Shown here: positions 39,155 to 51,500 of the stretch, one piece after another
Numbering within the stretch: the stretch's first letter is position 1
How the letters are laid out: each line of letters opens with the position of its first letter
Assembly: GCA_023091665.1 (NCBI GenBank)
Contig: JALJCQ010000001.1
Span: 2,914,001-2,978,000 of the forward strand
Direction of reading: 5' to 3'
DNA: 64,000 nt
DNA from: Pythium myriotylum
Lineage: Eukaryota > Oomycota > Peronosporomycetes > Pythiales > Pythiaceae
Notes under the pieces: generated by a model
The model's database searches: none
What the model saw: the letters and a program-made list of their open reading frames with translations, nothing else
Told to the model about the DNA's origin: nothing
Translations under genes and position numbers: made by a program

Positions 39155-40936
39155 TTATCGACGACGCTCACGTTCTCTAGAACGCGAGCGTTCTCGACGG
39201 CGCTCACGACTGCGATCGCGCCTGTGGTCGTCACGACTGCGGTGGCTTCGTTCTTTGTCATATCCGTGACCTCTGTCTGTCGTGTTTTTTTCGCTTCTTG
39301 TATCGATCGTAAGATAATCCTAATGCAAGATTTCATTTGATGAGACCAACTCAGGGTGTGATGGAACACAAAGGAGCACTCACATCTGCTGTTGGGCCGT
39401 AGTTGTTCCTGAATTGATCCTGCGAAATAACAAGCCCACAAGTCAGTCTCCACAATTGGATCACTATCGTTTACCACAAAACCCACATCAATATGCTTCT
39501 TGAACTTGAGTTTTGCTGCCATCCACGACTTATCTTTTGCGGCCTCATCCCCGTCCTCTCCACCCTCGTCGTCTTCCAGGACTTGACCATGATACGACTC
39601 AGTCGTTTCGCTCTCCCCTGGCTTTGTCGCCACTTCTTGGTGTACAACCTGCAAGGTCGCCTTAAACTGTTCGAGTTTTTTTAGAGTTTCTTGTTGCCGC
39701 CCAGATCGGCTAGCGGCCTTCTTTTTCTCTAGAAACTTCGCGCGTTGTTGTTGCAGCGGCGTTAGAATCTCGTTCTTGGCTTTTTCCTTCTCGAGTTCTC
39801 GTGCCTTCTCTCCGAGCAGAAGTGGAACCGCCTTCTTGTCGCGTTTGAGTTCCTCCCGTAGCCGAGTGTACTCGTCCCTTTCATCCTTCACCTTGTGCTT
39901 CTTCTCTTTCTTCTTCTCATTCTTTACGTCTTCCTCTTCCTCTGCAACCCTGTCCTCCGGCTCGTCCGCGTTCAGTGCTTTTCTGGCCCTGGCCGCCGCG
40001 ATAGCCGCTTTCATACTTGCTCGAGCATCGAGCTTCCCTGTCGTTTTATCCTGACCGTTCTTGGCTTCATCCCGCTCGGTTTCCTTCTCTGCCTGAGCGA
40101 TCCGCTGCGCAATCTCGTCGTCGACTTCGGCCTTGAGCTTCTTATCCTCCAGCAAGTCGTGGCTGCTCATCATTGTCTTCTTCTTCTTCTTCTTCTTCTT
40201 CTTGGCGGCCGCCTCTTCCTCGTCGAAAGCTTCCTCCTCATCCCCGAACGACAGCAGCTTGCGGTCTTTTGTCGCCTTGCGCTCGCGCTTCTTCCTTGCG
40301 GCGTCGCTCTCCACACGGTCATCGCGCTTGACTGTTTGGCGCACAACAATATCGTCGAATGGGTTCCAGAGCACCTCGGCGCGCAGCAGCTTGGGCGGGC
40401 TCACCGGCCGGTCGTTGGCGTCCGTGTCCACGTCGCTCACACTGAGCAGGTTGAAGATCGTATTGCCCGTGATCTTGCCGAAGATCGTGTGCTTGCGGTT
40501 GAGGAACTCGCAGGCGTCGAGCGTGAGGAAGAACTGCGAGTGGTTCGAGTTGGGCTTGTTCTCGTTGGCCATGGCCACGATGCCGCGGTGGTTGAACTTG
40601 AGCCGCGAGTGGAACTCGTCCACGAACGGCTCGCCGTACACGCTCTCGCCGCCCGAGCCCGTGCCCGTGGGGTCACCGCCCTGCACCATAAAGTCCTTGA
40701 TGATGCGGTGGAAGATCGTGTTGTCGTAGTACTAATGGAGACAGAGAGGTGAGTGGGGGAGCACTCGAGCAACAGTGCACAAATGACCCACGTACGCCCT
40801 CGAGACAGAGCTGCACGAAGTTGCGGCAGGCTTTCGGCGCCTGCTGCGGCCAGAGCTCGATGTCCAGGTCCCCGAAGGACGTGTGCAGCAGCACTTTGCC
40901 CTCCGTGCCGGGCTCGGTCACGTACATATTCGACAT
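39155..40936 (-). CDS. CWC27: CWC27-like spliceosomal cyclophilin, four exons
   Basis: Model: exons 40796-40936, 39487-40731, 39384-39419 and 39155-39319; introns of 64, 67 and 64 bp, all GT-AG. The N-terminus is a cyclophilin domain (VLLHTSFGDLDIELWPQQAP; after intron 1 YYDNTIFHRIIKDFMVQGGD, then NSNHSQFFLTLDACEFLN), followed by long Lys/Glu-rich helices and KLKFKKHID. Splicing introns 2 and 3 joins KKHID to DQFRNNYGPTAD and DYLTIDTRSEK, and reveals an Arg/Ser-rich tail (RSRERRRERSRSRERERRR) typical of spliceosome-associated proteins. Without splicing the frame would run into an unrelated 516-codon reading. CWC27 acts in activated spliceosomes. The active-site Arg (FHRI) is present; the family often has weak isomerase activity. 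It is divergent from the MORN gene 123 bp away. Confidence 0.88.
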
Positions 40937-41059
40937 GGTGGCCGCCGGTCACTAGTGGCGCCAATTTTGTTGGGGAGCCCGTCAATGGAAAAGCATTTGA
41001 GACGGTTTTAAGCGAGAGTCCCCGCTATAGTGACATCTGAAATAGAAAGGCGTTTCTAA
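40937..41059. promoter_or_regulatory. bidirectional promoter region CWC27/MORN
   Basis: Only 123 bp separate the two divergent ATGs, so the core promoters of both genes must lie here or overlap the 5' ends. No specific element is identified. Confidence 0.55.
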
Positions 41060-43575
41060 ATGGAGGTGATGGCTCTTCAACTTGGAGCTGCAGAGGAGGG
41101 ATCACTTTTGACCTTGGTTATTGCAATGGCGACGCGTACGGGGAGGCTGGTCGTGGACCAGAAGACGGGCAAGATGGTCGAAGAGATGAAAGAGGACCAG
41201 ATGATGGTCGCTCTCTACGACCCGGCGGTCGAGAAGCCCAGCGACTACGCCTTCCAGCGCGTGCTGCGGTCCGACTTCAAGCTGTGAGCGGAAGAATGGA
41301 TGGGGACGGCCGTGTGTGTGTGTGTGGTCATTCTAAGACTGTGACTGGCTCTGTAGAAAGAAGATCAACGAATTGTTTAATTGCAATGCAGCGCTGTTGA
41401 AGGATCCGTTCGGGAGTGCGTGGATGATGTGGCGAGACTTCCGAATGTCCACTGACTATGGGTTTTGCAGACGTGATCTGGCCGAAGGACTGGATGACCC
41501 AGGTGCTTCCACCGGCAGGCAAGGACAGGTGGTTCTACATCATCCATGAGCGGCTAGAACCACCACCTCAGGATGATCTTGCGGATCCGATGTACGCTGG
41601 TGGGGCCATTCTCGTCCTCACAAGTGTGCCGAAAGAATGCGAAGCGATCGACATCCGTACGTGGCTACTATTCGGTATTGCGCAAGACTACGAGCCGCTG
41701 GAACGCATCCGCGAGCAGATCAAGATCGCGGAAAAGAAGCGGCAGCTGCTAAAGCAGAAGCTGAACGCCCTGCCGTCCATTGATGTGGATGGTTCACCGG
41801 AACAGCAAGCAGAGATGCGGAAAAAGCTCTCCGACGTAATGACGGCACATTCAGCCAAGTATGATGAAGAACTCAATGCTCTTGGAAAGAAAAGAGCACG
41901 CGTAGAGAAATATTTGCTGACCGAACCGCTGGATTTGACGGCTTTGCCGATCGACAAACCATCGATCTCAGCGAACGATAAGAACGAAACCATGGAGCAG
42001 TACGAAAAGCGTGTTGAGACACGCAGTTGGACCGTGGGGTTTAACAGCACGCGAGGCAGGGAGCTAGCAGCCGTTGCGCTTGCGAAGAGCGACTGGAACT
42101 ACGTATGTTTAGTGCAGACGCGGCCGCATCCGAAGGCATTCATCGAGGATGACCAGGTACAGAACCAAATCATCAGCGATAAGGACATGGCGAAAGAAAT
42201 CAATATGAGACTGATTCGACTCAAGCGTTTGCGTCACGGTGATGGCGAACTGCTACAGCTGACAACGGATCACAATGCCGATGAGGAGGAACCGCTGAAA
42301 CCATGGGATGAGTCTTTCCACGTGTCATCTATTGGAGCCATGTACTCAGGCGAGTGGCGAATGGGCGAAAAACATGGCAGCGGCAAGGAGTTCACAAACG
42401 TTGGGATCTACGAGGGAGAATTTGAACGAAATTGTCGCCAGGGGCGTGGTAAGTTCGTCTATGGGAAGGGAACAATAACGTCCGGGACTTTTGAACGACG
42501 AACGCGTGGCTATGAATATTCCAAGAAGTGTCGCGAACTCCAGTACACGCCATCACTTTTGAACGGGGACCAATTCCGGGACGGCGTGGAACATGGCGAT
42601 CGTATGCGGATCGAGTTTCCAGACGGAGCAACTTACGAAGGCGAGATGTCAGACGGCAGAGTTACGGGTTTTGGGGTGTACACGTCGTCGACAGGGGTCA
42701 TCGACGAAGGATTCTTTTTGGACGGATTATTGCACGGGAACAACTGCTCACGACGGTACCCAAATGGCACTGTAATGGAAGGTAGGTTTGAATTTGGCCA
42801 ACTGCACGGACGTGGTGAACTCCGCGAGCGGAATGGAGACGAATTCGATGGATTCTTTGATATGGGTGTCAAGTCCGGACGTGGTACTTCGTTTTTCGAT
42901 AAGAGGCGGTGCAAACATGTCGGATTCTGGTTTGAGAACACGATGAATGGGCGTGGTGACTGTTTCATAAAGACTCCGGATCATTCGCCTGAGTTAGAAG
43001 AGTGGGATTTTTTGTACGAAGGCAGCTTTGTTCGTGGCGAAACACAGGCAAGACATCGATTTGTAGATTTGAAGAAGAAGCACAAGGAACATTTGCCATT
43101 TACGACGAACGGAAAGAGCGAGGAGAAGGTGCCATACCTGACGAATGTGCTGCCTCTGCAGCTAGCAAAGCTCGAGACTCGAAGGCACCGAAATGCGGTC
43201 CGTAGGGCCCAGCGAGAGAAGCAATACCTTCAGAAGGAGGAGTTTGCGAACTTGTCGCTGTACTACGGGTTATTGGATGACTTTTACGAGAAATGGATAC
43301 AGAGACAACGTGAACGCAAAGAAGACGAAGCGCTGGACAGCCAATCACTGGAAGAAGTACGACAAGAGCGAGTTGCTGCCATCGAGTACGTAGAGAACCG
43401 ACTCAAGTTTCGAAAGGAGAAGTACGATCTATCTCCACGAAAACGAGAGTTGGTCGACTTCGAGAAGTATTTAGAGCGCGTCACTCTGACCGAACGTGTG
43501 CAGTTAGAGCGTGCAATGGCATGGGAGACGGCAGTGATGGCCGTGGAGATCGAGAAGGCTGCTGCGCATAGATAA
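41060..43575 (+). CDS. MORN-repeat protein, three exons
   Basis: Model: 41060-41283, 41357-41415 and 41471-43575, giving 795 residues; introns of 73 bp (GTGAGC...TGTAG) and 55 bp (GTGCGT...TTGCAG). The middle exon reads KKINELFNCNAALLKDPFG and splices in frame to NVIWPKDWMTQVLPP. The N-terminal half has an unrecognised globular part and a coiled coil (AEKKRQLLKQKLNAL). MORN repeats occupy about residues 380-600 (SGEWRMGEKHGSGKEF, YEGEFERNCRQGRGKF, YEGEMSDGRVTGFGVY, MEGRFEFGQLHGRGEL). The charged helical C-terminus has LSPRKRELVDFEKYLERV. MORN repeats usually bind membranes or cytoskeletal partners, often in flagella; a role here is inference. Start could be the internal ATG at 41126. Confidence 0.85.
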
Positions 43576-43639
43576 CACGTAATGCAGTGAAGAAATACCC
43601 TTGAAATGATGTTTCAACATACATTAGTTTGGCTTTGCT

Positions 43640-45289
43640 CTACTCCACTTCTCGCTTGCGTTGGGATGCCCGCATCCGGTTCCATCTTTCCATTCCATCC
43701 GCAACGAGTTGAGCATCGAACACGTCGGGATAGTTTTGATGAAGCCACTTGACGAGGTGCTCATGTCCGAAGGTTGCCGCTCCAACTGCAGCCTGTGATG
43801 TGCATCCTTCAGCCCGATACTCACGGAGAAACTGAAGAACCGCCAAGTGTCCGCCATGCGCTGCACGATCCATCGCACGCTCACTACAACCATCAGTCAC
43901 ATGAGCATGTAGCCACTTGACAACCTCCAAGTGACCGTTTGCTGCTGATTCATTCATAGCCTCGATTGTGCAGCCTTCAGAACGGTTCTCATGTAGCCAC
44001 TTAACTACTTCCAAGTGACCTTGGATTGCTGCTCCGTTCATAGCTTCCACTGAGCAGCCTTCGGGGCGGTTCTTGTGGAGCCACTTCACGACATCCAAAT
44101 GCCCATTTTCCGCCGCACCATTCATTGCTGACGCAGTGCAGCCGTCATTGCGATTCTCATGAAGCCATTTGACGACTTCCAGCTGGCCATTTTGTGCGGC
44201 TCGATTCATGACGTCAACGCTCCAGGGTTCTTTTGTGTGACCATGAGCCCATTGAAGAATGGCCAAGTGTCCATTGCCGGCAGCGGAAGCGCGAGCAGCA
44301 GGAGGTACTACAAGGTGCTTCTCATTCACAAGCCACTCGAGGATGTGGAGGTGGCCGTGCTCGGCTGCAGCGTACATGGCTATCTCGAAATGCCATCTTT
44401 CTGTTTGGCCACGTTCTGTAGTTGAGAGGAGATCGAGTCGTCCAGCAGCAGCGGCATGAACCGCAGCGATAGACATGTTGCCTGCTAGCGCTGGTTGTGT
44501 AGCCCGTAATAACGAGGCAATTTCGTCATAGTTTCCGTTGATGGCACCGTTAATCCCGACAGCTGTGCAGCCTTCCGAGCGATTCTCAACGAGGTACGTC
44601 ACGATGTCAAGATGGCCACGGCACGCGGCATTGTCGAGAGCATCCGAAGAGAAGCTCTGTGAAACCTGTTGCTTATCGACCCAACGAACCATCTCGATGT
44701 CACCTGCAGCTGCCGCAGCGTCGCCAGCGCCTTCGAGGATATCGATGTAACCACGATCGAACAGCCATCTAACGACGTGAAGCTGAGATGCATTAAGCGC
44801 TTCGTAATAAACAAAGCGAAGACAGCACGTCAACACTCCACTTGACAAAAGACTCTCGCTCGCTGGTTCCTCGATGCAAAGCCCGTCGGTTCGGTGGTTC
44901 AGCAGCCATTCCAGGAGGGCAACATCACCCGTGGCAGCAGCTGCTCGCAACAATCGCGAGCAGAGCGGCCGTGGGTGAGCAGAATGGATGCGCTGCACCA
45001 GATCCAGACGCCGGAGCTTAAGCGCATGATGAATACCAAGACCCAAGTCGATTTCACTCGTGAGGCGCACGTGCTTGGGCCCTGAGAGCGCGTCTTGGAG
45101 CCGTCGGAGAACGCGTTCGAACAGGCGCAACGACCCCTTCTGGACCGCCTTCTGCAATGGGAAGTGCACGGACTCGTCCAGACACGCGTCCACCAGCTCA
45201 GTGACGTTGTCGAGCGCGTGGACAAGTGGCGCCTTCGCGCGCAGCACGCAGTCCACGGCCGTGAGACGTGCCGGTTCTTGGGTCGTCAT
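43640..45289 (-). CDS. ankyrin-repeat protein A
   Basis: 549 residues from ATG 45289, intronless. An N-terminal helical leader (LTAVDCVLRAKAPLVHALDNV) is followed by about 12 ankyrin-type repeats of ~34 residues of the form GHLEVVKWLHENRSEGCT.EAMN.AA, becoming very regular after residue 300. The C-terminus ends YPDVFDAQLVADGMERW plus a basic tail. This type of repeat is a large lineage-specific family in oomycetes; it mediates protein binding and no enzyme domain is seen. The gene is convergent with the MORN gene (64 bp between stops) and divergent from its paralog at 45983. The shared leader and C-terminal YPDVFDA signature show the pair arose by inverted duplication. Confidence 0.9.
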   Translation of the reverse strand: MTTQEPARLTAVDCVLRAKAPLVHALDNVTELVDACLDESVHFPLQKAVQKGSLRLFERVLRRLQDALSGPKHVRLTSEIDLGLGIHHALKLRRLDLVQRIHSAHPRPLCSRLLRAAAATGDVALLEWLLNHRTDGLCIEEPASESLLSSGVLTCCLRFVYYEALNASQLHVVRWLFDRGYIDILEGAGDAAAAAGDIEMVRWVDKQQVSQSFSSDALDNAACRGHLDIVTYLVENRSEGCTAVGINGAINGNYDEIASLLRATQPALAGNMSIAAVHAAAAGRLDLLSTTERGQTERWHFEIAMYAAAEHGHLHILEWLVNEKHLVVPPAARASAAGNGHLAILQWAHGHTKEPWSVDVMNRAAQNGQLEVVKWLHENRNDGCTASAMNGAAENGHLDVVKWLHKNRPEGCSVEAMNGAAIQGHLEVVKWLHENRSEGCTIEAMNESAANGHLEVVKWLHAHVTDGCSERAMDRAAHGGHLAVLQFLREYRAEGCTSQAAVGAATFGHEHLVKWLHQNYPDVFDAQLVADGMERWNRMRASQRKREVE

Positions 45290-45982
45290 TTTTTTTTCTG
45301 GTGCAACTTAGGTCGTTCTGATCTTCACCGAGTGACGGTCACTACGAGGAGCTACGATGAGTGATGGACGTAGAGCTTCAAATCGAGAACTCTTGCTTGT
45401 GCCCTTCAGACGGAGACGGCAAGCAGCATTATGAACCGCCTCGCGTCTCTTTTCATTGCAAACCTTACAACTAATGGTGTCTTAGTGGCACTGGACCCTC
45501 GTTGATGTCCACAGAGGTTGACAAAATCGGCCTTGCGAAAGTCGAATTTTAGGCAATCTCGACCCTGGTGGCGGTTAGTCCAGTCACCGACGGACTGCGT
45601 ACGGGTCGGGCAGGACATTTGTGACGAGGATTGCACATGGCGAGGCGCAGTTAGCACGGTGCCAATCTTCCGAGTGGGATATTAATCGAAAATTCCGCAA
45701 GATTCCCGAGACTTTGGCTCTGCACTTCTGCATGACTTCCAAATAATGTACTTTGATTTTGTCTCCGATGGCCAGAATGGCCTGATCCGGAAGTGAGCTC
45801 CATTTATCTGCTTGAAATAGTGCAACGACCCAAATTATACGCTGCCATATCCTTGAGCAAGACGCGCTCAAAGTGAACGGAATGAAGAGACCAATTGACC
45901 GTCTTTTCAATTTGAATCGTGAAGTCAAGAAACAAAATCAACTGACTTAACAGTCAGTGAACTCGTCTGTATATCTCGAATA
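45290..45982. promoter_or_regulatory. intergenic between divergent ankyrin genes
   Basis: A 693-bp spacer holding both promoters. Small ORFs inside have no recognisable content. No symmetric motif was identified by eye. Confidence 0.5.
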
Positions 45983-47791
45983 ATGACGGCGGCGGGCTTT
46001 TCTTCGATGGCTGCGCCGCGGCTCCTGACGGCCGTCGTGTGCGTTCTCCAGGCCCGCGCACCGGCCGTGGCTGCGCTGGACCACATCGCCGAGCTCCTCG
46101 ACACGTTTCTGGACGACTCGGTGCGGTTCTCGCTCGAGGCGGCCGCGGCGATCGGCGCCAATTCTCTGTTCGAGCGCGTCCTCCACCGCACGCGCGAGAC
46201 GCCGAATTCCTCCACTAACGACCAGATCCTCATGGAGCACAGACTCAGCAGGGCGCTAGAGGCCGCGGTTGAGCGAGGGCACTTAACGATCGCCCGGCGT
46301 ATCCATGAGGTGTATCAGCAGCCTCTATCGACGCGTGTTCTTCGACTCGCCGCGTGCAACGGGGAGCCCTCTCTGATGCAGTGGCTGCTGACGCACAGAA
46401 CGGACGGTTTGTGCACCCCCAGTGTTATCGACCGAAGCACAAGTGATGCTGGTACTTTTAGTTGCTGTATGCATCACGTCTACCAGCATGCAATCAACAA
46501 CAGACACTTGCGACTCATTCGTTGGCTTTACGAGAATGGATACATCGACACACTTCGCGGAGCCGGTGATGCCGCTGCCATGTCTGGTGACCTCGAGATG
46601 GTTCAATGGATCGACGCCCAGAATGTGGCACGAAGCTTCAGCGCCAGTGCGATTGACAACGCGGTTCGCTCGGGACACATTGAGATTGTCAAGTTCCTTA
46701 TCAAGAACCGATCTGATGGATGCACATCAGCAGCAGTGAACGACGCGATTTTAGGCGGTCATGACGAGGTCTTGGAGCTACTTCGTGCCAACGGGGTCAT
46801 GACGGAGGACGTGCCGTGGGCGCTGGTGCGCGAAGCCGGCGAGCTCGGCCGACTCGACATTTTGAAATGGGATCACTATGCAATGCACGACCAAAGATAT
46901 CTCGACTCGGCAATGAGTGCCGCAGCTGAGAACGGGCACCTCCACGTAGTGCAATGGCTCGCGAGGAATCGGAACGTCGCCTGCCGACTCGCAGCGTGCG
47001 CGTGGGCAGCAAGTCGAGGTCACCTGAACATTCTGAAATGGGTCAACAATGAAGGAAATGGGGACTGGGGAGTCGAAATCATGGACCGAGCCGCTCAAAG
47101 TGGTCGGCTGGAAATTGTTGAGTGGCTTCATACTCATCGTCGGGAAGGTTGCAGTACTTTTGCCATGGATGGTGCTGCTGCGAACGGGCATTTAGAAATG
47201 GTAAAATGGCTGCACGCGAATCGGACTGAAGGCTGCACGACCTCGGCAATGGATCGTGCTGCTGCCAACGGCCACTTGGATGTTGTCGAGTGGTTACACT
47301 TCAACCGATCTGAAGGCTGCACAACAGTTGCGATGGACCGAGCCGCAATTCTGGGCCGACGGGAGATTGTTGAATGGCTCCATGCAAATCGAACTGAGGG
47401 CTGCAGCGCCGAAGCAATGGACGGAGCCGCTGCCGGTGGACACCTCGACATGGTGATATGGCTGCACAAGAATCGCACAGAAGGGTGCACGACGAAAGCG
47501 ATCGACTTTGGGTCTCTCCACACCGTCAAGTGGCTCCACTGGAATCGATCCGAAGGCTGCACGACTCGGGCGATGAATCGAGCCGCGAACAACGGAGACC
47601 TTTCGTTACTCCAGTTTCTCCACGAGCATCGTAAAGAAGGTTGCACAGCCGACGCCGCCGTGCAAGCTGCGAAGAACGGCCATCTGTACGTGGTCGAGTG
47701 GCTCAAGGAGCGTTACCCAGACGTGTTCGATGCTGCACGAGTCGCCGAAGCGCTCAAAGTCCGGAACGAAAAGATCAGACGACGACAATAG
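45983..47791 (+). CDS. ankyrin-repeat protein B
   Basis: 602 residues from ATG 45983, intronless. The leader LLTAVVCVLQARAPAVAALDHI parallels protein A. About 13 ankyrin-type repeats follow (GHLEMVKWLHANRTEGCTTSAMDRAAANGHLDVVEWLH and so on), with one shortened unit (KAIDFGSLHTVKWLHWNRSEGCT), and it ends in YPDVFDAARVAEALKVRNEK. The central repeats are nearly identical to one another at protein level but their DNA has drifted. It probably binds proteins as a scaffold. It is the divergent paralog of 43640-45289. Confidence 0.9.
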   Translation: MTAAGFSSMAAPRLLTAVVCVLQARAPAVAALDHIAELLDTFLDDSVRFSLEAAAAIGANSLFERVLHRTRETPNSSTNDQILMEHRLSRALEAAVERGHLTIARRIHEVYQQPLSTRVLRLAACNGEPSLMQWLLTHRTDGLCTPSVIDRSTSDAGTFSCCMHHVYQHAINNRHLRLIRWLYENGYIDTLRGAGDAAAMSGDLEMVQWIDAQNVARSFSASAIDNAVRSGHIEIVKFLIKNRSDGCTSAAVNDAILGGHDEVLELLRANGVMTEDVPWALVREAGELGRLDILKWDHYAMHDQRYLDSAMSAAAENGHLHVVQWLARNRNVACRLAACAWAASRGHLNILKWVNNEGNGDWGVEIMDRAAQSGRLEIVEWLHTHRREGCSTFAMDGAAANGHLEMVKWLHANRTEGCTTSAMDRAAANGHLDVVEWLHFNRSEGCTTVAMDRAAILGRREIVEWLHANRTEGCSAEAMDGAAAGGHLDMVIWLHKNRTEGCTTKAIDFGSLHTVKWLHWNRSEGCTTRAMNRAANNGDLSLLQFLHEHRKEGCTADAAVQAAKNGHLYVVEWLKERYPDVFDAARVAEALKVRNEKIRRRQ

Positions 47792-48581
47792 GATCCGATC
47801 GTGTGGAAAGAACAACTCCGACAACTGAACGAGAAAATATTGACGAGGAACGAGAGGTGTGATGCGCAGCGACGCTCATCTTGACGTCATCCGCGACGAG
47901 AAATTTCGAAACTGAACCGAGAACTGACCGACACACGCTAAATCAATACAAATGCCAATTTCGAAGACATCATCGATGCTAATATACTTATTTAGGATGC
48001 ATCACTAGCCCTCTCCATCTTCCTCGCGCTTCCTCGACACATCCTTCGTTGGAAGCCCCGGAAGGCGCGACGCGGACGCCTCCGCCTCCGTGCCGCCGCC
48101 ATGGACGCCAACGACAGCCACAACGCCAACGCCAACGGCGACGCCAGGTCTATCGACCCCACCGACGCCATGGACACGTGTCTGTGGGCCATGATCGGGT
48201 CTCTGTAGTCGCCGGCCATCAATCACGGCGTCTGCGACGAGACGCAAGCCCCCACGATGGGCAGCGATCCTTTCCCCCTCTCCATTCTTCTTCTCCTCCT
48301 TCTTCTTCCTCTCGACGGCGACGCCGACGAGAAGAGCAGAGCGGCCCCGCGCGAGATCGCGCTTCCCAACAGCTTCCGACAAGCTCCGTTCCCGTCGGAT
48401 CCGATTCGATCCGATCTTCTACCTTCGCAAAGACGGCAGCGACTCGGACTCTACGAGTCCTCTAGTCGTCATCCTGATCCCCAAGCTCGTACTGTACGGA
48501 CGTACGCGTACGTGGTGACGTCTGCGACGGTTGGTCGATTGATTCCCTGGGCTAACTCGCACGCATTATGTGACCAGGACG
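47792..48581. other. intergenic upstream of the repeat protein
   Basis: About 790 bp. Overlapping ORFs of 75-150 codons occur on both strands in the GC-rich part (48.0-48.55 kb) but are compositionally biased (Arg/Pro/Gln or Val/Gly-rich) and have no recognisable domain. A 35-codon frame beginning MDANDSHNANANGD (about 48101) might be a small exon or upstream ORF; I cannot decide. Confidence 0.4.
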
Positions 48582-51500
48582 ATGATCTCCACCACTTCCT
48601 CTTCTGTCGAGCGCGACCATCAGCACCGGCGCCAGACCGTCGAGGTCACGCAGCTGAAGGTGCGCGAGACAGCGCACAAGTACGACGAGCTCGTGCAGCG
48701 CGAGCGTGAGCTTGCAACGACGTCGGTGCCTCGCAGTGTGGAGACCCACGCGCTCCACCGTGTGCGCGATCTGCGCCGCCGCTTCGAGGGCGTCCAGGGC
48801 CCTCTGGCCATGCGTACCGCAGAGGCTTCGGCTTCGCGCACGCCGTTGACTGGTGCCAGCCGCCGCTTCGACGTCTATGGCAAGGCACTAATGTACATTG
48901 ATGAGCAAGACGCGGCCGACTGTGTCGCTGATAGCGACAACGACAACAATGATAACACTGCAGGTGGCAGTGTGAGCGCCTCGACGACGGCTACGGTCGA
49001 CGAAGACGAAGACGCAGACAGCGACGGACTCAATCACGTCCCGGTCGCCGATCCAGACGCAGCAGCAGTAGTCGCGCAGCCCGAGGTGGCCGCTGCGGCG
49101 GCCTGGCTTTGGCTTGCGATGCACGCCTTTGACTGGCTGTTGACGTTGTTGCTGATGCGTTTTTTGAAGATGGTGTGGCTCGTGTGCATTCTAGCCTTGC
49201 ACACGAGCTACATCGTGGTGCCATTGTTAGAGGCAGTTGTTTTAGCAATCGTGCAGGGTTTTGTGGCATGCGCAACGGCTGCGGTGCGCGAGTTGCGAGC
49301 TATTCAAGCCATCGAGCACGCGCGTGTTGAAGCGACGATGCCTGCTCCTGAGTTGAAGCGAGATACTAATAATGTGTCGAGCAATCAGTCAGATACGGAG
49401 GCTGACACTGCGACCGACAGCGAGGCAGAGGCGGACAAAGACACGGAAACCGAGAGTGAGCATGAGACCGAGTTGACGTTGCAGCTCGAGTTTGATGCTA
49501 TGATTCAGATTTCGTCGTCCTCAGCCGATCTTCCAGATGTGTCCGGGCTCGCCTTGGAGCCCGTGACCGACGCCGAGTCGACCGGCGACTTCTCCGACAT
49601 GTTCGAGACCACGTTGGGTCTCGATATCGATGCAGCGCCGACCTCAGCTGATCTTCCAGATGTGCCCGGGCTCACGTTGGAGCCCGTGACCGACGCCGAG
49701 TCGACCGGCGACTTCTCCGACATGTTCGAGACCACGTTGGGTCTCGATATCGATGCAGCGCCGACCTCAGCTGATCTTCCAGATGTGCCCGGGCTCACGT
49801 TGGAGCCCGTGACCGACGCCGAGTCGACCGGCGACTTCTCCGACATGTTCGAGACCACGTTGGGTCTCGATATCGATGCAGCGCCGACCTCAGCTGATCT
49901 TCCAGATGTGCCCGGGCTCACGTTGGAGCCCGTGACCGACGCCGAGTCGACCGGCGACTTCTCCGACATGTTCGAGACCACGTTGGGTCTCGATATCGAT
50001 GCAGCGCCGACCTCAGCTGATCTTCCAGATGTGCCCGGGCTCACGTTGGAGCCCGTGACCGACGCCGAGTCGACCGGCGACTTCTCCGACATGTTCGAGA
50101 CCACGTTGGGTCTCGATATCGATGCAGCGCCGACCTCAGCTGATCTTCCAGATGTGCCCGGGCTCACGTTGGAGCCCGTGACCGACGCCGAGTCGACCGG
50201 CGACTTCTCCGACATGTTCGAGACCACGTTGGGTCTCGATATCGATGCAGCGCCGACCTCAGCTGATCTTCCAGATGTGCCCGGGCTCACGTTGGAGCCC
50301 GTGACCGACGCCGAGTCGACCGGCGACTTCTCCGACATGTTCGAGACCACGTTGGGTCTCGATATCGATGCAGCGCCGACCTCAGCTGATCTTCCAGATG
50401 TGCCCGGGCTCACGTTGGAGCCCGTGACCGACGCCGAGTCGACCGGCGACTTCTCCGACATGTTCGAGACCACGTTGGGTCTCGATATCGATGCAGCGCC
50501 GACCTCAGCTGATCTTCCAGATGTGCCCGGGCTCACGTTGGAGCCCGTGACCGACGCCGAGTCGACCGGCGACTTCTCCGACATGTTCGAGACCACGTTG
50601 GGTCTCGATATCGATGCAGCGCCGACCTCAGCTGATCTTCCAGATGTGCCCGGGCTCACGTTGGAGCCCGTGACCGACGCCGAGTCGACCGGCGACTTCT
50701 CCGACATGTTCGAGACCACGTTGGGTCTCGATATCGATGCAGCGCCGACCTCAGCTGATCTTCCAGATGTGCCCGGGCTCACGTTGGAGCCCGTGACCGA
50801 CGCCGAGTCGACCGGCGACTTCTCCGACATGTTCGAGACCACGTTGGGTCTCGATATCGATGCAGCGCCGACCTCAGCTGATCTTCCAGATGTGCCCGGG
50901 CTCACGTTGGAGCCCGTGACCGACGCCGAGTCGACCGGCGACTTCTCCGACATGTTCGAGACCACGTTGGGTCTCGATATCGATGCAGCGCCGACCTCAG
51001 CTGATCTTCCAGATGTGCCCGGGCTCACGTTGGAGCCCGTGACCGACGCCGAGTCGACCGGCGACTTCTCCGACATGTTCGAGACCACGTTGGGTCTCGA
51101 TATCGATGCAGCGCCGACCTCAGCTGATCTTCCAGATGTGCCCGGGCTCACGTTGGAGCCCGTGACCGACGCCGAGTCGACCGGCGACTTCTCCGACATG
51201 TTCGAGACCACGTTGGGTCTCGATATCGATGCAGCGCCGACCTCAGCTGATCTTCCAGATGTGCCCGGGCTCACGTTGGAGCCCGTGACCGACGCCGAGT
51301 CGACCGGCGACTTCTCCGACATGTTCGAGACCACGTTGGGTCTCGATATCGATGCAGCGCCGACCTCAGCTGATCTTCCAGATGTGCCCGGGCTCACGTT
51401 GGAGCCCGTGACCGACGCCGAGTCGACCGGCGACTTCTCCGACATGTTCGAGACCACGTTGGGTCTCGATATCGATGCAGCGCCGACCTCAGCTGATCTT

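Noticed and set aside
48005..48480. Overlapping ORFs on both strands in GC-rich DNA
   Set aside because: Biased composition, mutual overlap and no recognised domain; likely chance.
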